Part shown: piece by piece, positions 17,484-27,492 of the stretch | Position numbering within the stretch: the first letter of the stretch is position 1 | Layout: the number at the start of each line of letters is the position of its first letter | Assembly: GCA_903886975.1 (NCBI GenBank) | Contig: CAISOB010000015.1 | Span: 1 to 64,000 of the forward strand | Direction of reading: 5' to 3' | Length of the DNA stretch: 64,000 bases | Source: an uncultured beta proteobacterium | GTDB taxonomy: Bacteria; Pseudomonadota; Gammaproteobacteria; Burkholderiales; Rhodocyclaceae | Notes under the pieces: model-generated | The model's database searches: none | Seen by the model: the letters and a program-made list of their open reading frames with translations, nothing else | What the model was told of the DNA's origin: nothing | Translations under genes and position numbers: made by a program

Positions 17484-18520
17484 GCCTTGATCGGCGCCTT
17501 GGCGCGCATTTGCGCCTGTCTGGCCAGCATCCAGCCCGGATATTCGGGCGACAGCGCGCTGACCGTGTCAAGCGCAGCCAACTCTTCGGCGGAAAACTCG
17601 ACATCGGTTGCGGCAAGATTGTCGCCCAGTTGCTCGGCGGTCTTGGCGCCGACGATCACCGTGCTGACCTGTGGCCGGCTGAGCAACCAGGCCAGCGCCA
17701 CGCGCGCCACCGACACCTGGTGGCGCTCGGCGATCGGGCGCATGACGTCGATGCAGCGGAAAGCGCGCGGCTTGTCGACGAGCGGAAAGTCGAAAGTCGC
17801 GCGGCGCGCACCCGCGGGGCCCTGGCCGTCGGGCGCAAACTTGCCGGAGAGCAGGCCGCCGGCGAGCGGGCTCCAGACCATCAGCCCAAGTTGCTGATCC
17901 GCCAGCAGCGGAAAGACTTCGCGTTCGAGGTCGCGCCCGGCCAGGGTGTAGTAAGCCTGCACGCTCTCGAAGCGGCTCCAGTGATTCTTTTCCGAAATGG
18001 CCAGCGCTTTCATGATCTGCCACGCGGCCATGTTGCACAGGCCGATGTAGCGCACCTTGCCCGAGCGCACCAGGTCGTTGAGCGTGGACAGCATTTCGTC
18101 GAGCGGTGTCAGCGGATCGAAACCGTGCACCTGGTAGAGGTCGATATGGTCGAGTTGCAGCCGTTTGAGGCTTGCTTCGACCTCGTTCATCAGGTGATAG
18201 CGCGACTGGCCGCGTCCGTTGGCGGCTTTCTCGTCCATGATCGCCGTGGCCTTGGTGGCAATGACGAGTTCATCACGCGGCAGGCCGAGCGCCTTGATCG
18301 CATTGCCGGTGAAGGCTTCCGACTGGCCTAGCGAATAGACGTTGGCGGTGTCGATGAAGTTAACGCCGGCGTCGAAAGACTGTTTGACGAGCGCGGTCGC
18401 GGCCGTTTGGTCGAGGCCGGACATCACTTTCCAGAAACCCTCGCCGACGCCGAAGGTCATCGTTCCCAGGCAGAGTTCGGATACATACAGGCCGGTGCGG
18501 CCGAGCAATCGATAGTGCAT
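17480..18520 (-). CDS. Aldo/keto reductase
   Basis: A 346-residue NADPH-dependent oxidoreductase of the AKR family (TIM barrel). The catalytic set is visible: Asp and Tyr in FIDTANVYSLGQSE, Lys in VIATKAT, and His in DLYQVHGFD. The NADP-binding C-terminal part contains STVIVGAKTAEQLGDNL. Length and motifs match the YajO/potassium-channel-beta-like aryl-alcohol or general carbonyl reductases. It is encoded just downstream of the AbrB-type gene in the same direction (gap 38 bases), so the two may share a transcript. The substrate is unknown. Confidence 0.88.
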   Translation of the reverse strand: MHYRLLGRTGLYVSELCLGTMTFGVGEGFWKVMSGLDQTAATALVKQSFDAGVNFIDTANVYSLGQSEAFTGNAIKALGLPRDELVIATKATAIMDEKAANGRGQSRYHLMNEVEASLKRLQLDHIDLYQVHGFDPLTPLDEMLSTLNDLVRSGKVRYIGLCNMAAWQIMKALAISEKNHWSRFESVQAYYTLAGRDLEREVFPLLADQQLGLMVWSPLAGGLLSGKFAPDGQGPAGARRATFDFPLVDKPRAFRCIDVMRPIAERHQVSVARVALAWLLSRPQVSTVIVGAKTAEQLGDNLAATDVEFSAEELAALDTVSALSPEYPGWMLARQAQMRAKAPIKA

Positions 18521-18558
18521 GGTTTATCCTCCAAGTTATGACGACGCCAGTTTAGCGC

Positions 18559-19611
18559 TTAGGCATGGCGACAAATGAAACGGGCGATGGCCGGTCCGGT
18601 CAGGATGACGACGAACAGGCGCAGGGTTTGTGCGGCGACGACGAAAGGCACGTCGGACTGGCTGCCGATGGCGATCAGGATCATCGAGTCGAGCCCGCCC
18701 GGACTCGTCGACAGATAGGCGGTCAGCGGGTCGGTGTGCAGCACCTGCACGAGCAGGGCCGCCGAAAGGCCGCACAGAACGATCAGAAAGACGGCCGAGA
18801 GCATCAGGCGTGGCAACAGGCGAAACGCCGAAACCAACAGGCGGCGGTTGAAGCCGAGACCGACATACCAGCCGAGCGTCGTCGCCCCCACGGCCTGCAT
18901 CCAGAATGGCTGGTGCACGGTGAGCAGGCCTGTCGCATGCAAGGCGCCGCCGATAACAATTGGCAGGAGAATGGCTCCGGCCGGGATGCGCAAATACTTG
19001 GTCAGCAAGACGCCGGTCGCGGCCAGGCCAAGCGTGAGGAGTACCGGCAGCCACGGGCCGAAGGCTAATGACCGCGGCGGACGGGTGGCCATGACGGGTG
19101 CGGTGGCCAACAGGAAGTGAGCGACCGTGGACGCGGTCAGCACGACGATCAGCACGCGCAGATATTGCATCAGCGCAACGAGGCGCACATCGGCGCCATA
19201 GGCTTCGGCCATCGCCACCATCGCCGACGCGGCGCCCGGCGAGGACCCCCACGCCGCCGTGGTCCCGGGCAGCGTATGCAATTTCACCAGTGTCCAACCG
19301 ACGATCAGCCCGGCGAGGACGGTGCTCGCGACGACCAGGCCCATGATCGCCCAGTCCCTGACGATGGTCACGACGATGGCCGCGGTGATGCTCTCGGCGA
19401 CCGCACAACCGATCAGCGACTGCGCGCCGACGAAGAACTTGCGCGGCAATACCAGGCCGGCACCGGCGACGCTGAAAGCGATTCCGCACAGCATCGGCCC
19501 GACCAGGAAAGCGGCCGGGAGCCCCTGCCGGTGCAGCAGCAGGGCTACCGGCAAGGAGACGGCGAAAAGCAGCAGCCAGTACGCCGAATTTCTCCAGAAC
19601 AACTGCTTCAT
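18559..19611 (-). CDS. AbrB-family membrane protein (AbrB duplication)
   Basis: A 350-residue, strongly hydrophobic protein with about ten helices in two similar halves. The repeated signature is visible as LPAAFLVGPMLCGIAF in the first half and IPAGAILLPIVIGGALH in the second. There is also PGTTAAWGSSPGAASAMVAMAEAYGADVRLVA and STSPGGLDSMILIAIG, both typical of the AbrB/YdgH-like duplicated membrane family. These proteins are called regulators in some genomes but look like transporters. It lies downstream of the TctA gene in the same direction, separated by 329 bases. Confidence 0.8.
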   Translation of the reverse strand: MKQLFWRNSAYWLLLFAVSLPVALLLHRQGLPAAFLVGPMLCGIAFSVAGAGLVLPRKFFVGAQSLIGCAVAESITAAIVVTIVRDWAIMGLVVASTVLAGLIVGWTLVKLHTLPGTTAAWGSSPGAASAMVAMAEAYGADVRLVALMQYLRVLIVVLTASTVAHFLLATAPVMATRPPRSLAFGPWLPVLLTLGLAATGVLLTKYLRIPAGAILLPIVIGGALHATGLLTVHQPFWMQAVGATTLGWYVGLGFNRRLLVSAFRLLPRLMLSAVFLIVLCGLSAALLVQVLHTDPLTAYLSTSPGGLDSMILIAIGSQSDVPFVVAAQTLRLFVVILTGPAIARFICRHA

Positions 19612-19940
19612 AGGCCGCGCCGTGCGGAGTATCGGCGCCGTGCCGCCGTTCGGCTCGAGTCATGCTTAGCAATCGGGAGTGCTTGCCGCGCGCGGGTCCG
19701 CTGAATTCGCATACTTGCCTGAGCGATCTATTGTTTGATAGTGCCGAACGTGTGAACATTGCGGCTTGTCTTTGAATGCGTCCGCAGGTGCACCGCCCAG
19801 TTGCATGCGGCGAACGTCGATCGCCACATCGTCCGAACATTCTATTGTAACCGCTGGATCATCTCCTCGCGGTATGGGTGTAGAGGGGCCACCGCCAGCG
19901 CCTCATGTTCGTTGCGTTAAGCGGTGCTCGAGAGACGATC
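19612..19940. other. Intergenic stretch between tctA and the AbrB-family gene
   Basis: A 329-base gap between two leftward genes. I see no gene, RNA or clear hairpin terminator. The promoter of the AbrB-family gene is expected here. The base composition looks more AT-rich than the flanks in places (for example around 19720-19760), as in promoter regions. Confidence 0.4.
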
Positions 19941-21452
19941 TCACGATTCTTGCTCAGTGAATACGATTTCACGTTTCTTGCGGATTGCCGGGGCGACGAT
20001 GACGACGAGCAGTGCCGCGGCGATGACCAACATGGTCAGCGACAGGGGCCGGGTGACGAAGACAGTGAAGTCACCGCGCGAGAGGACCAGAGCGCGGCGC
20101 AGATTCTCCTCGAGCATCGGGCCGAGGATGTAGCCGAGCAGCAGGGGCGCCGGTTCGCAACCGAGCTTGACGAAAACATAGCCGAGGAATCCAAAAGCGA
20201 TTGCCACCCAGACGTCGAACATATTATTGTTTGTGCTGTACGCGCCTATCGTGCACACCAGCAGAATCATCGGATAGAGCAGCCGGTAGGGAACGCGCAG
20301 CAGCTTGACCCAGATGCCGATCAGCGGCAAGTTGAGGATGACCAGCATCAGGTTGCCGACCCACATGCTGGCGATCAGTCCCCAGAACAGATCCGGGTTG
20401 CTCGTCATGACCTGCGGGCCGGGCTGGATGTCGTGAATGATCAGCGCGCCGACCATCAGTGCCATCACCGCATTCGACGGGATGCCGAGGGTCAACATCG
20501 GAATGAAGGAGGTCTGTGCACCGGCGTTGTTCGCCGACTCGGGGCCGGCGACGCCTTCGATTGCGCCCTTGCCAAAGCGCGATGGATCCTTGGCGATCCG
20601 CTTTTCAATCGTGTAGGAGGCGAACGACGATAGCGTCGCGCCGCCGCCCGGCAAGATGCCGAGCAAAGATCCGACCGCCGTGCCGCGCAGCACGGCCGGG
20701 AAGGCCTCTTTGAACTCGGCCCAGGTGATCCACAGGCGGCTGATGGGCTGGCTGAGCAGATTCCTGTCCTCCGTCTGTTCGAGGTTGCCGGCAATCTCGG
20801 CGAAGGCGAAGAGGCCCATGGTCATGGCGACGAAACCGATACCGTCGATGAGTTCGGGGACTTCGAAGGAAAAACGCGCCGTTCCGGTATTGACGTCGGT
20901 GCCGACGATGCCGAGCAGCAGGCCGAGGATGGTCACGAGAACCGCCTTGAGCACCGACCCGTGGGCCAATGCGATGGCCGAAACCAGGCCGAGGACCATC
21001 AGCGAGAAATACTCGGCGGCATCGAAACTGAGCGCGACGTCGGCGAGCGGCGGTGCAAAGGCGGCGATCACCATGGTCGAGACGCAGCCGGCAAACAGCG
21101 AACCGAGGGCGGCGATGCACAGCGCCGCGCCGGCGCGCCCTTGTCTGGCCATTTGATAGCCGTCGAGCACGGTGACCACCGAGGACATTTCACCGGGCAG
21201 GTTAACGAGGATCGCCGTCGTCGAACCACCGTAGGAAGCGCCGTAATAGATGCCGGCAAGCATGATCAGCGCGGTCACCGGCGGCAGGCCGTAAGTCGTC
21301 GGCATCAGCATGGCGATGGTCGCCACCGGGCCGATGCCGGGCAGCACGCCGATCAGCGTTCCGACCACGCTGCCGATGAAGGCATAGAGCAGATTGATCG
21401 GCGTGATCGCGACGGAAAAGCCGAGCGCCAGATTATGGTAGAGATCCATCAT
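19941..21452 (-). CDS. tctA: Tripartite tricarboxylate transporter, large permease TctA
   Basis: A 503-residue inner-membrane protein with about twelve helices. It shows the TctA signature GVLPGIGPVATIAMLMP, the repeat form GSLLGILPGGGATLSSFASY, and GIYYGASYGGSTTAILVNLPGE (split between loops), plus GVAGPESANNAGAQTSFIPM. It works with TctB and a periplasmic Bug/TctC protein to import carboxylates. Its ATG overlaps the tctB stop, showing coupling. The neighbouring leuBDC genes and tctC point to a substrate handled by isopropylmalate-type enzymes. Confidence 0.93.
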   Translation of the reverse strand: MMDLYHNLALGFSVAITPINLLYAFIGSVVGTLIGVLPGIGPVATIAMLMPTTYGLPPVTALIMLAGIYYGASYGGSTTAILVNLPGEMSSVVTVLDGYQMARQGRAGAALCIAALGSLFAGCVSTMVIAAFAPPLADVALSFDAAEYFSLMVLGLVSAIALAHGSVLKAVLVTILGLLLGIVGTDVNTGTARFSFEVPELIDGIGFVAMTMGLFAFAEIAGNLEQTEDRNLLSQPISRLWITWAEFKEAFPAVLRGTAVGSLLGILPGGGATLSSFASYTIEKRIAKDPSRFGKGAIEGVAGPESANNAGAQTSFIPMLTLGIPSNAVMALMVGALIIHDIQPGPQVMTSNPDLFWGLIASMWVGNLMLVILNLPLIGIWVKLLRVPYRLLYPMILLVCTIGAYSTNNNMFDVWVAIAFGFLGYVFVKLGCEPAPLLLGYILGPMLEENLRRALVLSRGDFTVFVTRPLSLTMLVIAAALLVVIVAPAIRKKREIVFTEQES

Positions 21453-21913
21453 TGAATTCCGGTAATGAAGACGGGCCACACGGGCAGCGGCATGGACAAG
21501 CCATAAACGAAGACGACGACGGCGACGGCACCCTGAATGAGCCCGCTGATCAGCGCTTCCTTCCAGCTGAATTCATCGCTCGCCAGCGAAGAGATGAAGA
21601 CGAGGATCGTGCTGGCCAGCACCAGGCCGAGCCGCTCTCCGAGCAGGATGAAGACGCCGACGCTGAGCAGAATGATGAAGAGCGGCTTCCAGTGCCAGAC
21701 CGGTTGTTCCTCGGTCGTCGCGCGAAAGCCGCCGAGCGCGAGGATGGCGCCCAGGCCGAGCAGCAGGATGCCGAGGACGCGCGGGAAATAGCCGGGCCCC
21801 ATGCGTGCGGCGACGCCGATCGCATATTCTCCCGAGAGCACCAGCGCGGCGAGGCCGAAGGCCATGAACAGCAGACCGGAAAGAAAGTCCTTGGGGTTGC
21901 GAATCAGATGCAT
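21449..21913 (-). CDS. tctB: Tripartite tricarboxylate transporter, small permease TctB
   Basis: A 154-residue protein with four hydrophobic helices, matching the TctB family in length and in the conserved GPGYFPRVLGILLLGLG segment (about residues 39-55). AAGGAGGG stands three bases upstream of the ATG. It is the small membrane subunit of the carboxylate transporter, encoded between leuB (gap 69 bases) and tctA (overlapping). Confidence 0.9.
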   Translation of the reverse strand: MHLIRNPKDFLSGLLFMAFGLAALVLSGEYAIGVAARMGPGYFPRVLGILLLGLGAILALGGFRATTEEQPVWHWKPLFIILLSVGVFILLGERLGLVLASTILVFISSLASDEFSWKEALISGLIQGAVAVVVFVYGLSMPLPVWPVFITGIQ

Positions 21914-21982
21914 ATGCCCTCCTTGCGCGGCCGCTTGGCGCCGCAGCGGTTATCAGTCAATTGCCGGCTTGCAAATTCTAAG

Positions 21983-23062
21983 CTACGCGGCGAGGCGCGC
22001 CAACGTGGCGACGACGGCATCGCCCATTTCGACGGTTCCGACCCGCTGCATTCCCGGCTGGAATATGTCCGGCGTGCGATAGCCTTCGGAGAGAGTCGCG
22101 GCGACGGCGCGATGCACGCGTGCGGCGAGTTCCGGGCGATCGAACGAGTAGTGCAGCATCATCGCCATCGACAGGATCGCGGCCATCGGATTGGCGATGT
22201 TCTTGCCGGCGATATCGGGGGCGCTGCCGTGCACGGGTTCGTAAAGGCCCTTGCTGCCCTCGGCCAGCGAAGCCGACGGCAGCATGCCGATTGAACCGGT
22301 CAGCATCGCCGCGCAGTCCGACAGGATGTCGCCGAAGACGTTGCCGGTGACCATCACGTCGAATTGCTTGGGCGCGCGCATCAACATCATTGCCGCCGCA
22401 TCGACGAAAACGTGCGTGAGCTCGACATCGGGATAGTCCTTGCCGACGCGTGTCACGACTTCGCGCCACAGCTGCATCGTTTCGAGAACGTTGGCCTTGT
22501 CGACCGAGCAGACCCTGCGCCGGCGCGTGCGCGCCGTGCGGAAAGCGACGTGCGCGATGCGCTCGACTTCCGATTCAGAATAGACCATGGTGTTGAACCC
22601 CTGGCGCTCGCCGCTCGCCAGCGTGCGGATACCGCGCGGCTCTCCGAAATAGAGGTCGCCGGTCAACTCGCGCAGGATGATGATGTCCAGCCCTTCGACG
22701 ATTTCCGGCTTCAGCGTCGATGCGCCGATCAACTCGGGGAACATGAACACCGGACGAAAATTGGCGAACAGCCCGAGGTCCTTGCGCAGCCTGAGCAGGC
22801 TCGCGCCCGGCCGCATCGCGTAAGGCAACTTCTCGTCGCCGGGAACGCCGGCCGCGCCGAACAGGATCGCATCGGCCTTGCGCGCGATCTCGAGCGTCGC
22901 CGCCGGTAGCGGGTCGCCGGCGGCTTCGACGCCGGCGCCGCCGATCGGCGCTTCGGTCAATTCCATTGCCGTGTTCTTGCCGACGACGGCCTTGAGCACC
23001 TTGACGGCTTCGCGCGTGACTTCTTTACCGACGCCGTCACCGGGCAGGATGGCAATTTTCAT
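21983..23062 (-). CDS. leuB: 3-isopropylmalate dehydrogenase-type enzyme
   Basis: A 359-residue beta-decarboxylating dehydrogenase. Motifs in order: [27 protein letters not shown] (the LLxLR substrate loop of isopropylmalate dehydrogenases), [14 protein letters not shown] with the catalytic Tyr, SVDKANVLE with the catalytic Lys, [18 protein letters not shown] with metal-binding Asp, and [14 protein letters not shown]. All key residues are present. Its place inside a carboxylate-transporter operon with leuC and leuD but no leuA is odd for leucine synthesis, so it may be a paralogue acting on a related alkylmalate. Confidence 0.88.
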   Translation of the reverse strand: MKIAILPGDGVGKEVTREAVKVLKAVVGKNTAMELTEAPIGGAGVEAAGDPLPAATLEIARKADAILFGAAGVPGDEKLPYAMRPGASLLRLRKDLGLFANFRPVFMFPELIGASTLKPEIVEGLDIIILRELTGDLYFGEPRGIRTLASGERQGFNTMVYSESEVERIAHVAFRTARTRRRRVCSVDKANVLETMQLWREVVTRVGKDYPDVELTHVFVDAAAMMLMRAPKQFDVMVTGNVFGDILSDCAAMLTGSIGMLPSASLAEGSKGLYEPVHGSAPDIAGKNIANPMAAILSMAMMLHYSFDRPELAARVHRAVAATLSEGYRTPDIFQPGMQRVGTVEMGDAVVATLARLAA

Positions 23063-23116
23063 GATTCTTCCTTGTCAATGAATAGCGATAAGAAAATGGA
23101 TTGATGTAGCGATCGC

Positions 23117-23710
23117 TCAACGCTTGTCGAGCGCTTCCTCGTAGGCCGAGATATGCGCCGACTGGCTCAGCGTGTAATCGATTTCGTCGAGTCCCTCGAG
23201 CAGGCAATGCCGCGAAAACTGATCGATGGTGAAGCGATGGACGGCGCCGTCAGGCGCCGTGACCGCCTGCGCCGCGAGATCGACGACGACTTTCGCGCCG
23301 GGATTGGCGCGTGCCGAACCGATCAGCGCGGCGACCGCAGCGGCCGGCAGAACGATCGGCAGCAAGCCGTTCTTCAGCGCGTTGGCAAAAAAGATATCGC
23401 CGAAGCTTGGCGCGATCGCGACGCGAAAGCCGTAGTCATAGAGAGCCCAGACCGCGTGTTCGCGCGATGAGCCGCAGGCGAAATTGTCGCCGGCGACGAC
23501 GACGCGCGCGGCGCGATACGCGGGCTGGTTGAGGAGAAATTCCGGATTCTCGCTGCCGTCCTTGCGATAGCGCAGGTCGCGGAAAAGGAACTCGTCGAAT
23601 TGCGCCGAGCGCGGCTTTTGCAGATAGCGCGCCGGCAGGATCTGGTCGGTATCGACGTTGGCCTGCGCCAGCGGCAGCATGACGGCGTCAAGCGTCTGAA
23701 AGGCTTCCAT
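23117..23710 (-). CDS. leuD: 3-isopropylmalate dehydratase small subunit
   Basis: A 197-residue swivel-domain subunit. It begins with ANVDTDQILPARYLQKPR, the usual LeuD specificity loop, and has FACGSSREHAVWALYDYGF, where the Ser and Arg of SSRE build the active site. Length fits the bacterial long LeuD form. It sits one base downstream of the leuC stop, so the two subunits are translationally linked. It works with LeuC to interconvert 2- and 3-alkylmalates through the cis-alkene. Confidence 0.92.
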   Translation of the reverse strand: MEAFQTLDAVMLPLAQANVDTDQILPARYLQKPRSAQFDEFLFRDLRYRKDGSENPEFLLNQPAYRAARVVVAGDNFACGSSREHAVWALYDYGFRVAIAPSFGDIFFANALKNGLLPIVLPAAAVAALIGSARANPGAKVVVDLAAQAVTAPDGAVHRFTIDQFSRHCLLEGLDEIDYTLSQSAHISAYEEALDKR

Positions 23711-23711
23711 G

Positions 23712-25136
23712 TCAGTTCCTCGCGATCAATTGCCGGACGTCGGTCAGGCGGCCGGTGACGGCGGCCGCGGCGGCCATTGCCGGGCTCATCAGGTGGGTGC
23801 GCGACCCCGGCCCCTGGCGGCCGACGAAGTTGCGATTCGACGTCGATGCACAGCGCTTGCCCGGAGCGACATGGTCGCCGTTGGTGGCCAGGCACATCGA
23901 GCAGCCGGCATGACGCCACTCGAATCCCGCCGCGGTGAAGATGCGGTCCAGGCCTTCGGCCTCGGCCTGCAGCTTGACCAGCGTCGATCCTGCAACGACC
24001 CAGGCGGCGACGCCCGGCGCGACGCGCCGTCCTGCTGCAATGCCTGCCGCGGCGCGCAAGTCCTCGATGCGGCCGTTGGTGCACGACCCGATGAAGACCT
24101 GGTCGATGGCAAGATCGGTGAGCGCCATCCCCGGCGTCAGCCCCATATAGGCGAGCGTTTTCTGCATGCCTTCGCGACGCTGGGCGCTAGGCGCCGCAGC
24201 CGGATCGGGCACGCGCGCCGAAATCGGCAACGCGTCTTCGGGGCTGTTGCCCCAGGTCACCATCGGCGCGAGCGTGCCGGCGTCGATGTTCACTTCGCGA
24301 TCGAAGCGCGCTTCTTCGTCGCTGGGCAACTGACGCCAGCGCGCCAGCGCACGGTCCCAATCGGCGCCGGTCGGCGCAAAGGGCCGGCCAGCCAGCCATT
24401 CGAAGGTGCGGTCGTCGGGGGCGATCATGCCGGCACGGGCGGCGGCCTCGATCGACATATTGCAAACCGTCATTCGCCCTTCGACCGACAGCGCGCGTAT
24501 CGTTGACCCGGCATATTCGATCGCTTGGCCGCTGGCTCCGGCGGCACCGATGCGGCCGATGATCGCTAGGATGATGTCCTTGGCGCTGACGCCGCTCGGG
24601 AGCGCACCGTCGATCGTGATGCGCAGCGTTTTCGGCTGCGGCAGCCAGAGCGCCTGCGTCGCCAGCACATGGGCGACGTCGGAGGCGCCGATACCGATCG
24701 CCAGCGCGCCGAGCGCGCCGTGGGTGGCCGTATGGCTGTCGCCGCAGACGATGAACATGCCCGGCTGGCTCAGCCCCTGTTCCGGCCCGACCACATGCAC
24801 GATGCCCTGGCGGCGGTCGTCAAGGCTGAAGAAGCGGATGCCGGCGCTCGCCGAATCGCGCTGCAGGGCATTGGCCATTTCGCGCTTTTCCGGGTCGGCG
24901 ACCGAGTTGAGATCGCGACTGTCGGTCGGCACATAGTGATCCTGGGTCGCCGTCGCGCGCTGCGGTGCGCGCACCGTGAGGCCGCGCTGGCGCAACATGG
25001 CGAAAGCCGGCGCCGAACCGTCCTGGAGCAGATGCGAATCGACGTAAAGCAGACTCTGTCCGTCGCTGCGCTCGATGACGCGGTGCCGTGACCAGATCTT
25101 TTCGAGCATCGTTTGTGCTGCCGTGTTCTTTTCCAT
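23712..25136 (-). CDS. leuC: 3-isopropylmalate dehydratase large subunit
   Basis: A 474-residue aconitase-fold enzyme of standard bacterial LeuC length. It has [19 protein letters not shown], and iron-sulfur ligands at FIGSCTNGR and [10 protein letters not shown] (three cysteines). The start at 25136 was chosen because AGAGGAA lies upstream; the reading frame stays open much further but without LeuC-like sequence. It is the second gene of the operon, 161 bases after tctC. With LeuD it isomerises an alkylmalate; the operon context leaves open whether 3-isopropylmalate is the true substrate. Confidence 0.92.
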   Translation of the reverse strand: MEKNTAAQTMLEKIWSRHRVIERSDGQSLLYVDSHLLQDGSAPAFAMLRQRGLTVRAPQRATATQDHYVPTDSRDLNSVADPEKREMANALQRDSASAGIRFFSLDDRRQGIVHVVGPEQGLSQPGMFIVCGDSHTATHGALGALAIGIGASDVAHVLATQALWLPQPKTLRITIDGALPSGVSAKDIILAIIGRIGAAGASGQAIEYAGSTIRALSVEGRMTVCNMSIEAAARAGMIAPDDRTFEWLAGRPFAPTGADWDRALARWRQLPSDEEARFDREVNIDAGTLAPMVTWGNSPEDALPISARVPDPAAAPSAQRREGMQKTLAYMGLTPGMALTDLAIDQVFIGSCTNGRIEDLRAAAGIAAGRRVAPGVAAWVVAGSTLVKLQAEAEGLDRIFTAAGFEWRHAGCSMCLATNGDHVAPGKRCASTSNRNFVGRQGPGSRTHLMSPAMAAAAAVTGRLTDVRQLIARN

Positions 25137-25297
25137 TTTCCTCTGCCTGTCCATGTCCGCGCCGCTAGCGCCGCGCGATGCGGCGCCAATCCGGGAAGTC
25201 AGCCGCTCCCGCTCCGCCGCGCAAGCGAAGGGTGTGGCAATGACTTTGAAACGAAATGCCCGGCGGCGACCGCTGACGGCCGCCTTGCGCCCAATGA

Positions 25298-26284
25298 TTA
25301 ATCGACCTGTTTTGCGCCCGACAATCTGACAATCTCGCCGTAACGCACGAGTTCCGACTTGACGAACTTCGCGAAGTCTTCCGGCGATCCGGTACCCGGC
25401 TGCGCCGCCAGTTTCGCCAGCTTGGCCTTCATTTCCGTTGTCTGGAGAATCGAGTTGATCTCCTTGTTCAGGCGATCGACGATCTCCTTGGGCGTGTTGG
25501 CCGGGGCCATGACGCCATAGAAGGTCAGCGTATGCACGTTGGGAATACCCACTTCGTCGAGGGTCGGCGTGTCGGGCATGGCCGGGTTGCGCGTCGGCGC
25601 AGCGACGGCCAGCGCCTTGAGCTTCCCGGCGGCGACGAAGGGCAGGCAGGTCGGCGGATCGAGCAGCAAATCGACCTGGCCAGCAAGCAGCGCCGTTTCC
25701 GCGGGGCTTGTACCCTTGTAGGCGACGTGCACGATGTCGATGTTGGTCGAGGCCTTGAACATCACGCCGAACAGATGTTGCGACGAACCGACGCCGCCCG
25801 AACCAAAATTGATCTTGCCGGGGCTGGCTTTGGCGATGGCGACGAGTTCCTTGGCCGAGTTGGCCGGCGACGACGCGGGAACGACGAGGAAACTTGGCAC
25901 CGTATAGACCAGCGCCACCGGTGCGAAATCCTTGATCGGGTCGAAGCCGAGCTTGGCATAGAGGTGCGGATTGACCGCATTCGGCGACAGCGAGCCCATG
26001 AGCAGTGCGTAACCGTCGGGTTTTTCCTGGGTGAATAGTGCGGTGCCGATATTGCCGCCGGCTCCCGGCCGGTTCTCGATGACGATCGGTTGTCCGAGGC
26101 GTTCCGACAAGGGCTGCGAGATGATGCGCGCAGCGGTGTCGACACCGCCGCCGGGCGGCCACGGAACGATCATGCGGATCGGCTTGGAGGGATAGGTCTG
26201 GGCCTGGGCGAAGCCGCAGGCGATCAGCAATGCAGCGAAGCACAGGGGCTTGAGCAGCTTGGTCCGCATCTTGGTATTTTCCAT
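25298..26284 (-). CDS. tctC: Periplasmic solute-binding protein of the Bug/TctC family
   Basis: A 328-residue exported protein with a signal peptide ([23 protein letters not shown] within residues 6-28). The Bug family features are clear: [38 protein letters not shown] and [11 protein letters not shown]. It is the first gene of the leftward operon and should present a carboxylate ligand to the TctAB permease encoded at the other end. GGAGG lies eight bases before the ATG. It diverges from a LysR gene that probably controls it. Confidence 0.9.
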   Translation of the reverse strand: MENTKMRTKLLKPLCFAALLIACGFAQAQTYPSKPIRMIVPWPPGGGVDTAARIISQPLSERLGQPIVIENRPGAGGNIGTALFTQEKPDGYALLMGSLSPNAVNPHLYAKLGFDPIKDFAPVALVYTVPSFLVVPASSPANSAKELVAIAKASPGKINFGSGGVGSSQHLFGVMFKASTNIDIVHVAYKGTSPAETALLAGQVDLLLDPPTCLPFVAAGKLKALAVAAPTRNPAMPDTPTLDEVGIPNVHTLTFYGVMAPANTPKEIVDRLNKEINSILQTTEMKAKLAKLAAQPGTGSPEDFAKFVKSELVRYGEIVRLSGAKQVD

Positions 26285-26362
26285 TTGAACGTCCTCCGTG
26301 ATGAACCGGATGAGAACAATGCGGCAGCTTCGCTTGTTGCACAAGAATAATTAGCTCATACT

Positions 26363-26385
26363 TGCCATGACAAAATGTGATGGCA
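26363..26385. promoter_or_regulatory. LysR-type operator (TGCCAT-N11-ATGGCA)
   Basis: TGCCAT (26363-26368) and ATGGCA (26380-26385) form a perfect 6-bp inverted repeat with an 11-base spacer, the LysR T-N11-A geometry. It lies between tctC (start 26284) and the LysR gene and overlaps that gene's earliest possible start codons. A second palindrome CTTGT-TGC-ACAAG lies at 26333-26345 in the same gap. Together they suggest autoregulation and control of the tct-leu operon. Confidence 0.5.
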
Positions 26386-26388
26386 GTG

Positions 26389-27294
26389 ATGGCGAGACGA
26401 CTCCCTCCCCTGAACGCCATCCGAGCGTTCGAAGCCTCCGCCCGAAGCGCAAGCTTCACCAGCGCCGCCGAAGAACTGTGCGTGTCGCAAGGCGCCGTCA
26501 GCCGCCATGTCGCATGTCTTGAGGCATGGCTGGCCGTCAAGCTGTTCCGTCGCGTGCACCGCGGTATCGAACTCACCGCGCAAGGCAGCAGCTACTTTCG
26601 CCTCGTGAAAAGTGCGCTTGACCAGATCGAAGCCGGGGCCCGCCAGTTGCAGTTCAATCCCGATGAAAGACGGCTGCGCCTCAAGCTGCCGCCGACCTTC
26701 GCAATGCGCTGGCTGGTGCCGCGCCTGGCCCGCTTTCATGCGCTGCAACCGAAGATCGACGTACAGATTACGACCTCGCACGAGCCGGCCGATTTCGATC
26801 GCGAGGACGTGGATGTGAGCATCTACTCTTGGCCGGCGCCGCCTTCCGGGCCTGGCTATCGCCGGCTGTTCGGCGAGGTCTTGCTGCCGGTTTGCGCGCC
26901 CGGATTGCTGGCCAACAGCCCGCCGCTTGTCGAACCCGCGGATCTTGCCAACCACGTCCTGCTCTGTTCGCTCAACCGTCCGCTCGACTGGCCGACCTGG
27001 TTGGCGGCGGTCGGCGACATCGGCGTCGACGGCAACAGCGGCTTGAAATTCGAAAACGCGGCGCTCGCTTACCAGGCGGCGACCGACGAACTCGGCGTGA
27101 TGATGGCGCAATTCGTTTTCGTCGAGGACGATTTGCGCACCGGTCGCCTGGTCGCGCCGCTGGCCTTGCACGTGCACACCTCGCGCGCCTATTTCCTCGC
27201 GACTCACCCGAACCGCGTGCAACCGGAACGAGTACTCGCGTTCGAAGACTGGATCGTCAAGGAAGCGGCGCTGGCCGAAAGCCGCTTTCCTTGA
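26389..27294 (+). CDS. LysR-family regulator, GcvA-like
   Basis: A 301-residue LysR regulator with the GcvA-type N-terminus [17 protein letters not shown] and helix-turn-helix [20 protein letters not shown] (about residues 22-41). A substrate-binding-like domain follows. The start was set at the ATG beginning MARRLPPLN because family members begin there; GTG 26377 and ATG 26380 are also in frame but lie inside a candidate operator and lack a ribosome site. Divergent from tctC, it is the likely controller of the tctC-leuCDB-tctBA operon. Confidence 0.85.
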   Translation: MARRLPPLNAIRAFEASARSASFTSAAEELCVSQGAVSRHVACLEAWLAVKLFRRVHRGIELTAQGSSYFRLVKSALDQIEAGARQLQFNPDERRLRLKLPPTFAMRWLVPRLARFHALQPKIDVQITTSHEPADFDREDVDVSIYSWPAPPSGPGYRRLFGEVLLPVCAPGLLANSPPLVEPADLANHVLLCSLNRPLDWPTWLAAVGDIGVDGNSGLKFENAALAYQAATDELGVMMAQFVFVEDDLRTGRLVAPLALHVHTSRAYFLATHPNRVQPERVLAFEDWIVKEAALAESRFP

Positions 27295-27335
27295 AGTGGC
27301 GAGACGCCAGGACGTCAGCGCCCGCAATATAATTT

Positions 27336-27436
27336 CGTCGTCCCGGCGAAAGCCGGGATCCCGTTTCTGGTTCAAATTCTGGATTCCGGCCCCGGATTCA
27401 AACATTCCGGGGTGACGTTCTTTCGCCGGAATGACG
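27336..27436. repeat. Composite palindromic repeat, about 100 bp
   Basis: It begins CGTCGTCCCGGCGAAAGCCGG and ends TTCTTTCGCCGGAATGACG, so its ends are inverted copies of one another. The inner part holds CCGGCCCCGGATTCAA and TTCCGGGGTGACG. The same arrangement recurs at 63353-63451. It lies between convergent genes. It looks like a dispersed non-coding element of the REP/MITE kind rather than a gene. Confidence 0.65.
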
Positions 27437-27492
27437 ATGCCCTATTCAATCGGCTGCTAACAATCCCGACGGCCGGCATGTAGTCAAGTTGA

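Noticed and set aside
25137..26576. Extension of the leuC frame far upstream
   Set aside because: The frame stays open but overlaps tctC in another frame and is not LeuC-like; the ribosome site and family N-terminus place the start at 25136.
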